DNA of 5,192 nt from an uncultured Brachyspira sp. GTDB lineage: Bacteria > Spirochaetota > Brachyspiria > Brachyspirales > Brachyspiraceae. Position 1 is the stretch's first letter; every line of letters begins with the position of its first letter. The translations under genes were made by a program, and so were the position numbers. Under the pieces are notes generated by a model. It was not told the DNA's origin and did no database searches. It worked only from the letters and a program-made list of their open reading frames with translations. Where the stretch lies: NCBI GenBank assembly GCA_934725655.1, contig CAKVCJ010000150.1, forward strand, positions 1 to 5,192, given 5' to 3'. This document shows positions 1 through 5,192 of this stretch, in pieces.

Positions 1-807
1 TTCATTAAAAGTAGTGGCAAGTACATTAACTACATCATAATCTATATTTATATCAATATTGGCAAGTTCAAATAAATTTTCGCATTGATTAGTTATTATT
101 TCAGATTCCAATTTTATGTCTTTTATAGGCTCAACAGTTTCAAAATTAAATCTTCTTTTCAAAGCACTGCTCATCTCATTAATGCCTTTATCTCTTGTAT
201 TTGCTGTGGCTATTATATTAAAACCAGCATTTGCAAATAATACTCTGTTTTGCTCTGGTATATTCATTATCTTATCGCTTAATATACTTATTAAAGAGTC
301 TTGTATTTCAATAGGGCATCTTGTAATCTCTTCAAATCTTGTTATAAAACCATTGCTCATACCTGTATAAATAGGAGAAGGTATTAATGCTTCATCAACA
401 GGCCCCTTAGCAAATAGCAAAGCATAGTTCCAAGAATATTTTATATTATCTTCGTTAGTTCCTGCAGTTCCTTGTATTGTGATTGTACTGTTTCCGCTTA
501 TAGCTGCAGATAATAGTTCGCTTAGCATTGTTTTTGCAGTTCCTGGCTCTCCTACAAGCATTAAACCTCTGTTGCCTGCTAAAGTGATTATTGCCCTTTC
601 AACTAAAGCATCATCTCCGTAAAACTTCTTTTTAATAACAGTGCCGCCTTCAAACTCTTTGCCGAGTATAAAATCTCTCACTGCCTGAGGGGATAATTGC
701 CAATTTTTCGGCTTTAGATTTTTATCCTTGCTTTTTAATATTTCTAATTCTTCTTTGTAAAGTTCTTCCATTAATGGCTTTTGATGCTGATTATTATTAT
801 TTGACAT
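1..807 (-). CDS. MoxR/YehL-type AAA+ ATPase, N-terminal 269 residues (C-terminus beyond left edge)
   Basis: This frame is open from an ATG at 807 to the window edge, giving 269 residues with no stop. Visible motifs are Walker A GEPGTAKT (86-93), a Walker B-region segment RFEEITR (157-163), sensor-1 ATANTRD with Asn203, and an arginine-finger segment SSALKRRF (213-220). This set is typical of the MoxR branch of AAA+ ATPases, and the RFEEITR...DSLISILS wording is closest to what I recall of the YehL-like subgroup. Such proteins are cytoplasmic hexameric ATPases, usually encoded beside a von Willebrand factor A (VWA) protein and thought to remodel or assemble protein complexes. A partner gene would lie left of this window. 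Residues 1-35 form a polar, Asn/Lys-rich tail before the AAA core. The start is supported by AAAGAG about 7 nt upstream and a promoter at 842-870. The family call is firm; the substrate is unknown. Confidence 0.9.
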   Translation of the reverse strand, partial: MSNNNNQHQKPLMEELYKEELEILKSKDKNLKPKNWQLSPQAVRDFILGKEFEGGTVIKKKFYGDDALVERAIITLAGNRGLMLVGEPGTAKTMLSELLSAAISGNSTITIQGTAGTNEDNIKYSWNYALLFAKGPVDEALIPSPIYTGMSNGFITRFEEITRCPIEIQDSLISILSDKIMNIPEQNRVLFANAGFNIIATANTRDKGINEMSSALKRRFNFETVEPIKDIKLESEIITNQCENLFELANIDINIDYDVVNVLATTFNE

Positions 808-841
808 TTCATTCTCTTTAATATTAAGTATCTTAATTCTT

Positions 842-870
842 AGTATATATTATAAATAATTTGTTTTCAA
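842..870 (-). promoter_or_regulatory. Sigma70-type promoter for the AAA+ ATPase gene
   Basis: Read on the minus strand, TTGAAA (870-865) is followed after 17 bp by TATACT (847-842). Each hexamer matches the consensus at 5 of 6 positions. Transcription would start near 835, leaving a leader of about 28 nt before the ATG at 807 that contains the AAAGAG ribosome binding site. Chance AT-rich matches are common here, but the hexamer quality, spacing and position all agree. Confidence 0.6.
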
Positions 871-921
871 ACTTTTAATAATTTTTATATAAATTTATGT
901 AAAAGATGAACTATAAAGTGT

Positions 922-940
922 TTTTATAATTATTATAAAA
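922..940. repeat. 19-bp AT-only dyad, 9-bp arms around one base
   Basis: The arms starting TTTTATAAT and ending ATTATAAAA are perfectly complementary around the centre at 931. It lies between the two divergent promoters, so an operator role is conceivable. In sequence this AT-rich, such dyads also arise by chance, and it has no terminator features. Confidence 0.35.
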
Positions 941-984
941 TATAAAATAGCTGCTGTATGATGCATATTTTATATATGTTTTTT

Positions 985-1000
985 CAATTATATATAATTG
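985..1000. repeat. Perfect 16-bp palindrome in the divergent intergenic region
   Basis: CAATTATATATAATTG equals its own reverse complement over all 16 positions and does not extend further. It is bounded by C/G pairs, which makes it slightly less trivial than the surrounding A/T. It lies roughly 80 bp upstream of the promoter of the 119-aa gene. A homodimeric regulator site is possible; chance is also plausible. Confidence 0.4.
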
Positions 1001-1078
1001 GTATATGGTTTACTTATTATAAGATAATAATAAAATTTTTACATAAAAATAATAGTTATATTCACAAAAATATAAAAA

Positions 1079-1106
1079 TTGACAGAATATAAATTTTTAT
1101 TATTAT
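1079..1106 (+). promoter_or_regulatory. Sigma70-type promoter for the 119-aa protein gene
   Basis: An exact TTGACA (1079-1084) is followed after 16 bp by TATTAT (1101-1106), a 5-of-6 match to the -10 box. The start point would be near 1113, so the leader would be only about 17 nt and would begin just ahead of the AAGGAGG. The very short leader is the weak point. The same TTG could be misread as an upstream start codon of the gene. Confidence 0.5.
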
Positions 1107-1114
1107 TAACATAT

Positions 1115-1121
1115 AAGGAGG
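1115..1121 (+). promoter_or_regulatory. Strong ribosome binding site that fixes the start at 1130
   Basis: AAGGAGG lies 8 nt before the ATG at 1130. It is the closest match to the full anti-16S sequence in this window. It argues for starting at this ATG and not at the in-frame TTG at 1079, which would add 17 residues and lies inside the promoter. Confidence 0.85.
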
Positions 1122-1129
1122 ATTTTTAT

Positions 1130-1489
1130 ATGATATATGCAATAGTTCCGCCAAAATGCATTGAAAGCGATACTAATTATTATCATATATTTGAAGCCTA
1201 TTTTAACATCAATGATAATACCATCACTATTAATCTTCACTCCATATCGAGTTTACACATGAAAATAAAGCCCAAATACAAAAGTATGGTAAATAATAAT
1301 TTTAAAGAAAACTATATTTCAATTAATGTGGAAACTAAAGACGGCAAGAATAAGATGTTAAAATATAAGTATTACAAAAATAATAACGGCATATTTATGA
1401 CTGAAAACAGAGAAGATACTATTGTTGTAGCTGTTTTACTTAAAAATTATTTATGCAGTAATTGTGCACAGTTCTTATTTGGAGGTTAA
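1130..1489 (+). CDS. Small protein of unknown function, 119 aa
   Basis: I do not recognise a family. The ATG at 1130 follows an AAGGAGG at ideal spacing and the frame runs to TAA at 1487-1489. The protein is soluble in appearance, with no signal peptide or membrane helix. It has alternating polar/hydrophobic stretches suggesting beta-strands in the first 80 residues (for example NTITINLHSI at 30-39), a Lys/Asn/Tyr-rich middle, and a hydrophobic helix-like stretch (97-108, TIVVAVLLKNYL) before a C-terminal CSNC pair (109-112) and FLFGG end. A third Cys is at 10. The CxxC near the end could bind metal or form a disulfide, but that is a guess. It is convergent with the membrane-protein gene on the other strand and overlaps its end by 15 bp. 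Confidence that it is a real gene rests on the ribosome binding site, promoter and clean frame. Confidence 0.75.
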   Translation: MIYAIVPPKCIESDTNYYHIFEAYFNINDNTITINLHSISSLHMKIKPKYKSMVNNNFKENYISINVETKDGKNKMLKYKYYKNNNGIFMTENREDTIVVAVLLKNYLCSNCAQFLFGG

Positions 1490-2059
1490 TAAGTTTTTTA
1501 TGTTTTGAGATTTTCTGTAATTATCTATAAATATATCGTATGGGTATAGTTTAAAAGAATCTCTATACACATTCTCTAATAGCTTTTTAACTAAATTTAT
1601 TTTTTCTTTAAAAGTTTTATTTTTATCTTTTATTTTATTAAATTCCAAAAAAAATGATTTTTTTACTATGTTCATAAATATATTAATTCTTATCATCTCA
1701 TCAAAAATGATTCCATTAGGTATTTTAATTTTCTTTATAAGAATAAAAAATATAGACAAGAAATATAACAGACTTAATATTCTAATGAAGTATATTATTG
1801 TAAAGTCAGCGCCTGCTTTGTCTATATATATTCCTAATATATTATAATATTCGCCTCTGGAGTTTAAGCCTTGAATAATGAATACGGCTAAAAAATATGG
1901 TATAAGATGCAATAGCCTTTTTATAGTTTTATATAAAGACTTTGTGATTATATGAATTATAAATAAGGCTGCCCCTATATATATTAATATATTTACTTTT
2001 ACAGTAAAAATGATTATAAATAGAAATAAAGCTAATATAATAGAAGTTATATAAAGCAT
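1475..2059 (-). CDS. Multi-pass membrane protein of unknown function, coupled to efp (194 aa)
   Basis: The first 110 residues are very hydrophobic, with likely membrane helices at about 2-20, 24-42, 49-64 and 86-108. The remaining 85 residues are Lys/Asn-rich and probably cytoplasmic. A loop around 65-85 (GLNSRGEYYNILGIYIDKAGAD) leads into a helix beginning FIRILSLL. This pattern, with a Gly-rich loop, an Arg-starting helix and a basic cytoplasmic tail, is loosely reminiscent of CbiQ/EcfT transmembrane subunits of ECF vitamin transporters. The Ala-Arg-Gly coupling motifs expected of EcfT are not evident, so I do not assign that function. The ATG at 2059 is separated by one base from the efp stop codon and has no clear ribosome binding site of its own, which suggests translation by ribosomes finishing efp. 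The 3' end runs 15 bp into the opposite-strand 119-aa gene. Confidence 0.8.
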   Translation of the reverse strand: MLYITSIILALFLFIIIFTVKVNILIYIGAALFIIHIITKSLYKTIKRLLHLIPYFLAVFIIQGLNSRGEYYNILGIYIDKAGADFTIIYFIRILSLLYFLSIFFILIKKIKIPNGIIFDEMIRINIFMNIVKKSFFLEFNKIKDKNKTFKEKINLVKKLLENVYRDSFKLYPYDIFIDNYRKSQNIKNLLTSK

Positions 2060-2060
2060 A

Positions 2061-2621
2061 TTATTTATTTACGCGTTCAACATAACTGTCATCTCTGGTA
2101 TCTACTTTAATTTTATCTCCTATGTTTATGAAAAGAGGAACATTTACTTCTATACCAGTTTCTAATTTAGCAGGCTTTAAAGTGCTTCCTGTAGTATCGC
2201 CTTTAAAACCAGGTTCTGTATATGTAACTTCTAAAATCACATGTATTGGAAATCTTATAGCTGTAACTTCATCATTTATATATTGCAAATCAACTTCGCT
2301 GTTATCTAAGAGATAGTATTTATTATCTCCGAGTATCTCTTCATTAACATGCACTTGCTCATAGTTATCGAGTATCATAAATATATACTCATTTCCTTCA
2401 TTATATAAATATTGAGCTTTCTTGTATGCAATATCAGCCTCTTCAACAGTTTCAGTGGAAGCAAAAGTTTTTTCAACCATATTTCCTTTAATCATATTTT
2501 TCAATTTAGTTCTAACATTTGCTTTTCTCTGCTGAGCTCTGTGAAAATGAGCATCTATTACGAGATAAGTTTCGCCGTCTAATATAATAGCATCGCCTTT
2601 TCTTAAATCATTAACGTCCAT
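2061..2621 (-). CDS. efp: Elongation factor P (186 aa)
   Basis: EF-P binds the ribosome between the P and E sites and rescues stalling at consecutive prolines. The protein is full length for the family, with a KOW-like N-terminal domain (about 1-62) and two OB-type domains. The EF-P signature KPAKLETGIEVNVPLFINIG spans 149-168 and fits the family pattern K-x-A-x4-G...VP...G. KGDT (about 140-143) and the VDTRDDSYVERV end are also typical. The ATG at 2621 follows AGAGGA (2636-2631) by 9 nt. The unusual part is the domain-I tip loop, HRAQQRKANVRTK (27-39). Ungapped alignment with the remembered E. coli protein puts Gln31 where the post-translationally modified Lys34 sits, with Arg32 and Lys33 just after. 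The usual PGKG/TGRG turn is absent. The gene precedes the membrane-protein gene with a 1-nt gap. Confidence 0.97.
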   Translation of the reverse strand: MDVNDLRKGDAIILDGETYLVIDAHFHRAQQRKANVRTKLKNMIKGNMVEKTFASTETVEEADIAYKKAQYLYNEGNEYIFMILDNYEQVHVNEEILGDNKYYLLDNSEVDLQYINDEVTAIRFPIHVILEVTYTEPGFKGDTTGSTLKPAKLETGIEVNVPLFINIGDKIKVDTRDDSYVERVNK

Positions 2622-2672
2622 AAATATAAATCCTCTAATTATAATATATTTTTTATGATTGATAGTTTAAGC

Positions 2673-2701
2673 ATTATATTTTATTAGCAGAAAAAAAGCA
2701 A
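2673..2701 (-). promoter_or_regulatory. Probable promoter of efp
   Basis: On the minus strand, an exact TATAAT (2678-2673) is preceded after 17 bp by TTGCTT (2701-2696), a weak 3-of-6 match to the -35 box. Transcription would start near 2666, giving a leader of about 45 nt. The 186-bp gap downstream of the preceding same-strand gene supports a separate promoter, though read-through from that gene is not excluded because I see no convincing terminator between them. Confidence 0.45.
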
Positions 2702-2807
2702 ATAAAATTGATTTAAATTATGATGTAAAAAATATTGATTTTTATTGAAAGATTTTTAAGCATTGCAATTTATTTGTGTTTAATTTTTAAATTATTAAAT
2801 AATAATT

Positions 2808-3812
2808 TTAGAAGAATAAACTTGCTTCTAAACCAATCTTGCTTTCCATTTTTCTAAAAGCATAAAGCTGCCTTGAGCGAAGATATTCATATTTTACTCC
2901 TATTGCAAATCTATAAATCTCTATTCCTAAAGCTACAGATATAGAAGGCGACCATTTATAAATAGATTCTATAGCATTATAACCTTCTCCTGCAGCTTTT
3001 CTGTCTATTCTATTAAACTCATCATATTCACCTGCTATATAAACTCCTGTAATTAAATTCATCTCTCCCCACAAAGGAAATCTAAAATCGCTTCCTGCAT
3101 ATAGTGTAAATATATTAACTAAATTAGACTTTTTAAAACCAGTAATAACAAATAAAGTACCGCCATAAAAAGAAAACCAACCCCATCTATAATATGCAGC
3201 AATATGCATCTGTTCAAAACCAACATCTATAAACTCATCTTTGGTTTTGTCATGTAATGAAGTATCTCCTAATATATCTCCGCCCATGTGATAGCATACA
3301 TGTTTTAAAGGAGCAAATCTTATTTTAAGCTTATTTTTGAATATATAGTCAAAGTATGCTTCCACTTGCATGTATGTGCTGAATAAAAAACTAGTGCCGT
3401 ATAGTTTATCGTATTTATATTGATAGTGTGCAAAATTAAACTTTGCAGAGTAAGCTACGCCTATTCTAATTCTATGCGTTTCTTCGTTTATATTAAAAGC
3501 TATAGGTGCTAATTCTGTTGATAATGTCGGACTATGAAATATTATTACTTTATTTATAGTGAAGTTTTTATTATTATAAAGTTTTTCAGCATTAAATATT
3601 GTTCCAAACCAGAATTTGGTGTTGTAATTATTTATATCAGCATATCCTGAGAAATATTTATCTGTTTCTGGATTTCTTAAAGGATTATATTTCCATTGAG
3701 TTTTCACTCTTTTTGAATAATTATCCATTTTTTGTTCTATTGAGAGGTTTGTATTTTGCGCATTTAATCCTATACAACATAGAAAGCAGCAGAGTAAGGT
3801 ATATCTAATCAT
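2808..3812 (-). CDS. Exported, probable outer-membrane beta-barrel protein, 334 aa
   Basis: The protein begins with a signal peptide: a short basic start (MIRY), a hydrophobic Cys-rich core (LLCCFLCCIG), and a likely signal peptidase I site after Leu-Asn-Ala (residue 18). No proper lipobox precedes any Cys. The mature part is rich in Tyr, Phe and Trp with alternating hydrophobic strands, and ends in SLFF, the terminal Phe typical of outer-membrane barrels recognised by BamA. The order of features (RIRIGVAYSAKF, then RFAPLKHVCYHMGGD, then VKYEYLRSRQLYAF, then a final barrel strand) is loosely like the DUF1207 family of predicted outer-membrane proteins; I hold that weakly. The start is taken at the ATG at 3812, about 7 nt after AAGAAA. 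A TTG two codons upstream is too close to it. The gene has its own consensus promoter and is divergent from cheY. Confidence 0.85.
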   Translation of the reverse strand: MIRYTLLCCFLCCIGLNAQNTNLSIEQKMDNYSKRVKTQWKYNPLRNPETDKYFSGYADINNYNTKFWFGTIFNAEKLYNNKNFTINKVIIFHSPTLSTELAPIAFNINEETHRIRIGVAYSAKFNFAHYQYKYDKLYGTSFLFSTYMQVEAYFDYIFKNKLKIRFAPLKHVCYHMGGDILGDTSLHDKTKDEFIDVGFEQMHIAAYYRWGWFSFYGGTLFVITGFKKSNLVNIFTLYAGSDFRFPLWGEMNLITGVYIAGEYDEFNRIDRKAAGEGYNAIESIYKWSPSISVALGIEIYRFAIGVKYEYLRSRQLYAFRKMESKIGLEASLFF

Positions 3813-3842
3813 TTTCAATTTTCTTAAGTATTTTTAGCAAAA

Positions 3843-3870
3843 ATTATATGTTTTTTAAAAAAGTTGTCAA
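3843..3870 (-). promoter_or_regulatory. Full-consensus sigma70 promoter for the outer-membrane protein gene
   Basis: On the minus strand, TTGACA (3870-3865) and TATAAT (3848-3843) are both exact, separated by 16 bp. The start point falls near 3836, giving a short leader of about 24 nt before the ATG at 3812. This is the best-matching vegetative promoter in the window and implies strong constitutive expression. A 16-bp spacer is one short of optimal. Confidence 0.8.
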
Positions 3871-3910
3871 TATTTTTTATTAAAATAATATTGTAAATTT
3901 AAATCTTTAC

Positions 3911-3938
3911 TTGCAAAAAATTATTATTTTGATAAAAT
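3911..3938 (+). promoter_or_regulatory. Possible sigma70 promoter upstream of cheY
   Basis: TTGCAA (3911-3916, 4 of 6) and TAAAAT (3933-3938, 5 of 6) are separated by 16 bp. It would give a leader of about 100 nt. It is weaker and farther away than the sigma28-like site at 3985-4012 and could be a secondary promoter or chance. Confidence 0.3.
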
Positions 3939-3984
3939 AGATATATGTAAAAATATGTGCAATATAATTAGTATAATTTTACAC

Positions 3985-4012
3985 TAAATTATAATGATTT
4001 CTAATACGATAA
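3985..4012 (+). promoter_or_regulatory. Sigma28 (FliA)-like promoter for cheY-cheR
   Basis: TAAA (3985-3988) is followed after 16 bp by TACGATAA (4005-4012). The flagellar sigma28 consensus is TAAA-N15-GCCGATAA, so the -35 core is exact, the -10 matches 6 of 8 including the characteristic CGATAA, and spacing is one base over. Transcription would start near 4019, about 25 nt before cheY. CGATAA is informative in this AT-rich background, and the gene downstream is of the class this sigma factor normally controls. A vegetative -10-like TATAAT at 3990-3995 overlaps the spacer but lacks a partner -35. Confidence 0.55.
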
Positions 4013-4043
4013 TATCTTTTAAAGTTTGAAGGAGTAATGTAAT

Positions 4044-4460
4044 ATGTCTGATATAAATAAAAAAGCAGCAGATGGAATAAATGAATTTGGCAAATCTTTT
4101 AGAGTTTTATTGGTAGATGATTCAGCTTTTGTAGTAAAACAATTGCAGCAGATATTAGTATCAGAGCAGTATACAGTGATAGGTACAGCAGAAAACGGCG
4201 AAGAAGGCGTTATGATGTATAAAGAATTAAAACCTGATTTGGTTACTATGGACATTACTATGCCTAAAATGGATGGTATTACCGCTCTTACAAAAATAAT
4301 AGAGTTTGATAAAAATGCTAAAGTTGTTATGGTTAGTGCTTTAGGTAAAGAGGATATGGTTAAAAAAGCACTTCTTGCAGGTGCTAAAAATTATATTACT
4401 AAGCCTTTGGATAGAAAAAAAGTTTTAGAGCGTATAAAAATGGTTCTAGATAAAAAATGA
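4044..4460 (+). CDS. cheY: Chemotaxis response regulator CheY (138 aa)
   Basis: This is a single receiver domain with no output domain. When phosphorylated by CheA, CheY binds the flagellar motor switch and alters rotation. Acid-pocket residues Asp25-Asp26 (VDDS), phosphoacceptor Asp70 (TMDITMPKMDG), switch Ser98 (MVSA), aromatic Tyr117 and conserved Lys120-Pro121 are all present. The receiver fold begins near residue 19; the preceding 18-residue polar extension with GINEFGK resembles the lead-in of spirochaetal CheY proteins such as Borrelia CheY3, as I remember it. The ATG at 4044 is 9 nt after AAGGAG (4029-4034). The following gene is cheR, 23 nt downstream. Other single-domain regulators share this fold, but the cheR neighbour and sigma28-like promoter favour CheY. 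Confidence 0.93.
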   Translation: MSDINKKAADGINEFGKSFRVLLVDDSAFVVKQLQQILVSEQYTVIGTAENGEEGVMMYKELKPDLVTMDITMPKMDGITALTKIIEFDKNAKVVMVSALGKEDMVKKALLAGAKNYITKPLDRKKVLERIKMVLDKK

Positions 4461-4483
4461 TTTAAAAATACGGTATCATTAAT

Positions 4484-5192
4484 TTGAGTAATAATAGTTT
4501 AACAGAAGAATATTTAGAATTATTCAAGGAGTTTATATATAATAAAAGCGGTATTCGTTTTAACCTTATCAATCAGGTAATATTAGAATCAAGAATACAG
4601 TCTTCTATGAAAGAGAGAAATATTGCTAATGTAGAAGATTATTACAAACTTATTTCTGCAGATAAGCAGGAATTAAAATTATTTTTAGATAACATCACTA
4701 CAAACCTCACTAAATTTTTCAGAACAGAAAGTAATTTCAATTTGTTGAAGAACAAAGTACTTCCGATAGTATTGAATAATAAAAAAGATGCAGAGACTAT
4801 ACATATATGGAGTTCCGGCTGTTCTACTGGGGAAGAGCCGTATTCTATAGCGATGACTTGTTTAGAGACTCCAAATCTATATCGTAATAATGTGAAAATA
4901 TATGCTACGGATATTTCTATGCATTCTTTAGATATAGCTAAAAGAGGGGTTTATGATAAAGATAAGGTTTCTAATATAAGTGCTGACTATTTATCTAAAT
5001 ATTTTGATAAAACTTCTAATGGTAAATATAAAATTAAAGATGAAGTAAAAAGTATGGTTAGTTTTGAATATCATAATCTTATTACGCCTAATAATAGATA
5101 TTTGAATATAGATATAGTTTTTTGCAGGAATGTGCTTATATATTTTGACAATGAATCTGTTAAATTGACTGTTAATAGATTTTATGATATAT
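4484..5192 (+). CDS. cheR: Chemoreceptor glutamate methyltransferase CheR, N-terminal 236 residues (cut by right edge)
   Basis: CheR transfers methyl groups from S-adenosylmethionine to glutamates on methyl-accepting chemotaxis proteins, resetting receptor sensitivity. The helical N-terminal domain (about 8-75) contains the family's NLTKFFRT segment (74-81). The SAM-binding motif is SSGCSTGEEPYSIAM (110-124), followed by YATDIS (140-145) with the acidic Asp143, SLDIAKRGVY (148-157), and DIVFCRNVLIYFD (210-222). These are the hallmark CheR blocks in order. The frame is open to the window edge, so only the C-terminal part is missing. The start is taken as TTG at 4484: an in-frame stop lies at 4463-4465, the only other near candidates are ATC/ATT codons, and the next ATG is inside the domain at codon 42. 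No clear ribosome binding site precedes it, so coupling to cheY translation is likely. Confidence 0.95.
   Translation, partial: MSNNSLTEEYLELFKEFIYNKSGIRFNLINQVILESRIQSSMKERNIANVEDYYKLISADKQELKLFLDNITTNLTKFFRTESNFNLLKNKVLPIVLNNKKDAETIHIWSSGCSTGEEPYSIAMTCLETPNLYRNNVKIYATDISMHSLDIAKRGVYDKDKVSNISADYLSKYFDKTSNGKYKIKDEVKSMVSFEYHNLITPNNRYLNIDIVFCRNVLIYFDNESVKLTVNRFYDI

Larger units (their letters stand above)
808..1129. other. Divergent intergenic region, 322 bp
   Basis: No coding frame is credible here. The region separates the minus-strand ATPase gene from the plus-strand 119-aa gene. It holds a promoter for each (842-870 minus; 1079-1106 plus) and two dyads between them (922-940 and 985-1000). 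The rest is nearly pure A/T, with no tRNA-like or G/C-rich hairpin structure visible. Confidence 0.7.

Noticed and set aside
116..370. Plus-strand open frame of 84 codons with hydrophobic content
   Set aside because: It lies entirely inside the minus-strand AAA+ ATPase, whose motifs are unmistakable, and it has no ribosome binding site.
1079..1129. Seventeen-residue N-terminal extension of the 119-aa protein from a TTG
   Set aside because: The TTG is part of an exact -35 TTGACA, and a near-perfect ribosome binding site points to the ATG at 1130.
2122..2316. Plus-strand open frame of 64 codons
   Set aside because: It is antisense to efp, which is certain from its signature.
2640..2807. Possible terminator between the outer-membrane protein gene and efp
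   Set aside because: Only short A/T pairings with no G/C stem followed by a T-run; not enough to call a terminator.
3599..3808. Plus-strand open frame of 69 codons
   Set aside because: It is antisense to the start of the outer-membrane protein gene; no initiation signals were seen.
3813..3818. TTG start two codons upstream of the outer-membrane protein ATG
   Set aside because: The purine-rich AAGAAA is only about one base away from the TTG but well spaced for the ATG at 3812.
4019..4255. Minus-strand open frame of 78 codons
   Set aside because: It is antisense to cheY, whose receiver motifs are complete.
1..5192. Search for CRISPR, tRNA, insertion sequences, toxin-antitoxin pairs and phage genes
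   Set aside because: No regularly spaced repeats, cloverleaf, transposase motifs or target duplications were seen; the genes are mostly ordinary chromosomal ones.

Overview
The window is strongly AT-rich, with A/T-ending codons and poly-A/T intergenic stretches, and it encodes a diderm bacterium with chemotaxis genes. The CheY with a GINE-x-GKxFRVL lead-in, the AT bias and the outer-membrane-type protein ending in Phe together suggest a spirochaete, most likely Brachyspira. This is inference from recognised protein features; no database search was possible.

Layout, left to right. (1) 1-807, minus strand: the N-terminal 269 residues of a MoxR/YehL-type AAA+ ATPase, cut by the left edge. (2) 808-1129: a 322-bp divergent intergenic region. 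It has a good sigma70-type promoter for the ATPase on the minus strand, a TTGACA-containing promoter for the plus-strand gene, and two AT-only or nearly AT-only dyads between them. (3) 1130-1489, plus strand: an unrecognised 119-residue protein with an excellent ribosome binding site. (4) 2621-1475, minus strand: efp (elongation factor P), then 1 nt later a multi-pass membrane protein of unknown function. The membrane gene's 3' end overlaps the 119-aa gene tail to tail by 15 bp. (5) 3812-2808, minus strand: a secreted, probably outer-membrane beta-barrel protein, behind an exact TTGACA-N16-TATAAT promoter. (6) 3813-4043: a divergent intergenic region with that promoter on one strand and, on the other, a sigma28-like (flagellar/chemotaxis) promoter for cheY. 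(7) 4044-5192, plus strand: cheY, then cheR, which runs off the right edge.

How the genes relate. cheY and cheR form a chemotaxis operon: CheR methylates chemoreceptor glutamates for adaptation, and CheY carries the phosphorylation signal to the flagellar motor. efp and the membrane protein are probably co-transcribed and translationally coupled. The remaining genes look like independent units. No mobile element, CRISPR array, tRNA or rRNA was seen. I see no clear new multi-gene system. The points most worth a second look are the EF-P tip loop with Gln where the modified Lys/Arg normally sits, the efp-coupled membrane protein, the orphan 119-aa gene and the sigma28-like promoter of the chemotaxis genes.
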